From: DATDYQ01 sp035288965
GTDB taxonomy: Archaea; Nanobdellota; Nanobdellia; SCGC-AAA011-G17; JAGVZF01
Length of the DNA: 15,777 nucleotides
Direction of reading: 5' to 3'
NCBI GenBank assembly: GCA_035288965.1
Contig: DATDYQ010000014.1
Span: forward strand, 1 to 15,777
Below, in pieces: positions 13,671 through 15,777 of the stretch. The notes under the pieces are model-generated. The model had not been told where the DNA came from. It made no database searches and saw nothing but the letters and a program-made list of their open reading frames with translations. Position 1 is the stretch's first letter. Each line of letters opens with the position of its first letter. Position numbers and translations under genes: made by a program.

Positions 13671-13679
13671 GAATGATGA

Positions 13680-13687
13680 TTTATAAA
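13680..13687 (-). promoter_or_regulatory. TATA box of the RNA methyltransferase gene
   Basis: TTTATAAA, self-complementary. On the minus strand it is about 32 nt from the ATG at 13651. On the plus strand it is only 4 nt from the tnpB ATG and so cannot serve tnpB as a TATA box. Confidence 0.45.
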
Positions 13688-13691
13688 GCTA

Positions 13692-14756
13692 ATGCAAGTA
13701 ACTAAATTAATAAAAGCAGGGATATTGAACTTAACTAAATCTAAAAAAGAAGCTTTAGATCATGAATATAATGGATTTCAGTGGTGGATGCAGTTTAATA
13801 TAGATAAAGATATTCTTTCTCAACATAAAATGGCCAAAGGATGGTATTATGATAAAAAGAAAATAAAATATAAAGATTATCCATTAGTCATACCAAATGA
13901 ATATACATGGTTTAGAAAGAAAGAAACTAAATTAACTCCTTTTTGGATTAAGATAAGTGTTAGAAAAAGAAAGGGTGTTGGAGTATGGTTACCAATAAAA
14001 CCACATAAAGAACCTTTAGATATTAAATATCTGAAAGATAGTTTATTAATTAAAAATAAGAAAGGCAATTACGAACTAAGATTGGTTTATCAATATGATG
14101 TTCCTCAGATCAAATATAAAACAATAACTGCTATAGACTTAGGTGAAAGAAATATAGCAACTGTTTGTAACAGTAAAGCTCTAAAACCTGTTTTCTATGG
14201 TAGAAATATCAGAGGAATAAGAAGGCATTATGCATATCTAAGGAAAAAACTTGGAAATAAGAAATTATTAAGGAAAATAAAATTAATAGGAAACAAAGAA
14301 AAAAGAGTAGTTGAACAAGAATTGCATAATATTGCTAACGAAATTGTTGAATTTGCTAAAAAAATGAAATCCTTAATTGTAGTTGGTGATATAAAAGGCA
14401 TAAGGAAGAATAGATATAGAAAACTTAATAGGATAATTTATACTATGCCATTTTTTAAATTGACTAAGTTTATTATTTATAAAGCAAATCAACAGGGAAT
14501 ACAAGTAATTAAAATAGATGAAAGAAATACTTCAAAAACTTGTTCAATATGTAGTTTAATTGGAATAAGAAAGTTTCAAGGATTGTTTAAATGTAATAAT
14601 TGTGGATATGAAGTTAATGCCGACTTTAATGGTTGTAAAAACATATTAAAAAGGTCATTAGATTATATGTTTAATGACGGGGTTATTGGCTTAAACCCTA
14701 AAATCTCTGCTATGCAAGAGATAAATCCGATAAACTTTTGTAAAGGTAATATCTAG
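13692..14756 (+). CDS. tnpB: TnpB RNA-guided nuclease (IS200/IS605/IS607 family)
   Basis: 354 residues, normal for compact TnpB. TnpB uses an RNA made from its own 3' region to cut the donor site and is the ancestor group of Cas12. The start VTKLIKAGILNLTKSKKEAL fits the wedge domain. RuvC-I is ITAIDLGERNIAT (Asp149). RuvC-II reads LIVVGDIKGIR, with Asp233 near the usual acidic position. The zinc finger is C284-x2-C287 and C301-x2-C304. RuvC-III is NADFNGCKNI (Asp311). All catalytic positions carry an acidic residue, so nuclease activity is likely. No tnpA or serine recombinase is adjacent. Left of the ATG only 40 bp separate it from the RNA methyltransferase gene, and the next gene begins 1 bp after its stop. 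It is either a degenerate insertion or a domesticated copy. Confidence 0.93.
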   Translation: MQVTKLIKAGILNLTKSKKEALDHEYNGFQWWMQFNIDKDILSQHKMAKGWYYDKKKIKYKDYPLVIPNEYTWFRKKETKLTPFWIKISVRKRKGVGVWLPIKPHKEPLDIKYLKDSLLIKNKKGNYELRLVYQYDVPQIKYKTITAIDLGERNIATVCNSKALKPVFYGRNIRGIRRHYAYLRKKLGNKKLLRKIKLIGNKEKRVVEQELHNIANEIVEFAKKMKSLIVVGDIKGIRKNRYRKLNRIIYTMPFFKLTKFIIYKANQQGIQVIKIDERNTSKTCSICSLIGIRKFQGLFKCNNCGYEVNADFNGCKNILKRSLDYMFNDGVIGLNPKISAMQEINPINFCKGNI

Positions 14757-14757
14757 G
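14654..14757 (+). ncRNA. Candidate omega/reRNA scaffold at the 3' end of tnpB
   Basis: Three hairpins follow one another inside the last 100 bases of tnpB: GTCATTA/TAATGAC (14654-14660 with 14672-14678), GGGTT/AACCC (14680-14684 with 14694-14698, extendable by a G-U pair) and ATCTCT/AGAGAT (14703-14708 with 14717-14722). Known TnpB guide RNAs overlap the tnpB 3' end and extend to the right end of the element, with the guide immediately beyond. The exact 3' boundary is not visible; the stop-codon region is a guess. Confidence 0.4.
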
Positions 14758-15711
14758 ATGGGGCCGCAAGTTCAATTTAAAAGGGGATTTATTGTTTATA
14801 GTGATGGAAATGAGAAGAATGTAATTGTAAGTCCTCATTCAGGACCTGCTTTGGAATCAAGCACATCAAGAGATGATAATTCAGAAACTGTAGCTAGCTT
14901 ATGCTGGGGAAAGATAGGTGGGAAGTTAATAATAGGGAATATGCCTAGACATAGATTATTAGGAATAGATTTTAACAGAGATATTCCAAGCTTAGATTTG
15001 GCTTTGAAATATTATAAGCATTTTATTAATAGAGATTTAGAAAAAATTAATTACTTTAAATCAAGATATGGTTGGGTTGCAATTGATGAAAAAGATTATT
15101 ATAATAGATTAAAGATTTATCAAGATTTTTGGGCTGAGGTTGGAAAGGGACAAAAAATTGTTTTAGTCCATAGAGCTTTTACTAAGATGAGAAATGTTCC
15201 AAGTATAATTGATATTGTAACTTTTGGAAAAGATGGTGTAAAACAAGATAAGATAAAAGGAATAGTTGATGAAGTTAATCTAAAATATTATAATTTCTTA
15301 AAGAAAATTGAAGATGATTACAAACAAGCGATATTATTCGAAACTAAAAGAGAGTTATTAAATGTAATAGATAAGAATGGAAATATCGTAAATATTAATT
15401 CTAGCTTAAAAAAGGATTTAAAGAAAATGGAACTTTATTGCAGTAAAGAGAAATTAATTAAGTTAAAGAATGATTTTACTCCTCAAAACTTTTTAGATTG
15501 TGTTCAAGATTCTTTAAGGAACATTCCATTTCCAAGAATAACCATACAAAAAGTTTTTGAGGGAGATTTAGCTTATGCTCCTAAAAGAAAGTTATTTCCA
15601 AGGAAAGATAAAACAATAATAGAAGTTGAACCTTGCAGATTTATGAATTTTTGGCATCCACAAATTACAGCTGAGATATTATATGATGTTTTAAAAATGT
15701 TAGAAAATTAA
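14758..15711 (+). CDS. N-formylglutamate amidohydrolase-like hydrolase
   Basis: 317 residues. The N-terminal third carries the signature of the zinc-dependent FGase family: VIVSPHSGPAL with His27, SRDDNSE (about 38-43, the acidic zinc-ligand region), and MPRHRLLGIDFNRDIP (about 62-77), which matches the R-x-x-x-D-x-NR motif of that family. The central 120 residues are Lys- and Tyr-rich helices not typical of the compact enzyme, and the C-terminal part returns to strands (ERITIQKVF-like and IIEVEPCRFMNFWHP). The substrate may therefore differ from N-formylglutamate. Its ATG lies 1 bp after the tnpB stop with no promoter visible and only a weak AAAGGT at about 12 nt, so it probably depends on tnpB transcription. 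Confidence 0.6.
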   Translation: MGPQVQFKRGFIVYSDGNEKNVIVSPHSGPALESSTSRDDNSETVASLCWGKIGGKLIIGNMPRHRLLGIDFNRDIPSLDLALKYYKHFINRDLEKINYFKSRYGWVAIDEKDYYNRLKIYQDFWAEVGKGQKIVLVHRAFTKMRNVPSIIDIVTFGKDGVKQDKIKGIVDEVNLKYYNFLKKIEDDYKQAILFETKRELLNVIDKNGNIVNINSSLKKDLKKMELYCSKEKLIKLKNDFTPQNFLDCVQDSLRNIPFPRITIQKVFEGDLAYAPKRKLFPRKDKTIIEVEPCRFMNFWHPQITAEILYDVLKMLEN

Positions 15712-15719
15712 TGTTTTTT
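15712..15719 (+). terminator. T-rich tract after the amidohydrolase-like gene
   Basis: TGTTTTTT directly follows the stop codon, a possible archaeal terminator. Short, so weakly supported. Confidence 0.25.
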
Positions 15720-15746
15720 ATATTTTGAGCTTAGGTGATTTATTGT

Positions 15747-15777
15747 ATGAAAATTGAATGCTCCTTCAATTATCAAT
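15747..15777 (+). CDS. Start of an unidentified gene, cut by the window edge
   Basis: ATG at 15747 opens a frame (MKIECSFNYQ) that stays open to the last base. AGGTGA at 15733-15738 lies 8 nt upstream, a good archaeal ribosome-binding site. Ten codons are too few for identification. Confidence 0.5.
   Translation, partial: MKIECSFNYQ

Noticed and set aside
1..15777. CRISPR arrays, tRNA or rRNA genes
   Set aside because: No regularly spaced direct repeats, no T-loop-like GTTCGA motif in a tRNA-like context and no GC-rich rRNA segment were seen; short or divergent tRNAs cannot be fully excluded by eye.

Overview
The window is strongly AT-rich and archaeal. It carries an archaeal proteasome beta subunit, the archaeal KH/beta-CASP transcription-termination nuclease aCPSF1 (FttA), a class I (archaeal) CCA-adding enzyme and repeated TTTATAAA-type TATA boxes. 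Many genes start about 26 nt downstream of such a box, which indicates leaderless transcripts. Small proteins, tight packing and very low GC suggest a DPANN-type lineage such as Woesearchaeota or Pacearchaeota, but nothing here fixes the phylum.

Layout. Bases 1-1342 (+) hold a 5'-truncated unknown gene and a membrane-anchored helical protein. Bases 1317-5442 (-) hold psmB followed 12 bp later by fttA, which is interrupted by a 430-residue intein with a LAGLIDADG homing endonuclease; a possible 54-codon gene with its own TATA box lies beyond. Bases 5468-7228 (-) hold cca and a P-loop kinase-like gene. Bases 7336-9751 (+) are an accessory stretch: a trypsin-like protease with no export signal, an unknown charged protein directly behind it, a secreted lipoprotein and a possible Sm-like small protein. 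Bases 9795-10595 (+) encode an endonuclease IV-like TIM barrel. Bases 10602-11205 (-) are a MazF toxin/antitoxin pair with a perfect operator-like inverted repeat beside the TATA box. Bases 11242-12211 (-) pair a ferredoxin:thioredoxin reductase-like catalytic protein with an SGNH esterase. Bases 12285-12743 (+) encode an unknown protein that overlaps by 4 bp the convergent m5C RNA methyltransferase gene (12740-13651, -). Bases 13692-15711 (+) hold a stand-alone TnpB with three consecutive hairpins at its 3' end (a candidate omega/reRNA) and, 1 bp later, an N-formylglutamate amidohydrolase-like gene. Another gene begins at 15747 and runs off the edge.

How the genes fit together. psmB-fttA is an information-processing and turnover operon whose adjacency is known in other archaea. 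Here the T-tract between the genes and the intein add possible control layers. cca with the kinase and the NSUN-family methyltransferase are RNA-maturation functions. The remainder is accessory: one intein endonuclease, one RNA-guided nuclease remnant or domesticate and one toxin-antitoxin pair, plus a protease cluster whose two unknown proteins share a short N-terminal motif (IDDAL-x-D). No CRISPR array, rRNA or tRNA gene was recognised by eye. No gene-free stretch exceeds 300 bases.
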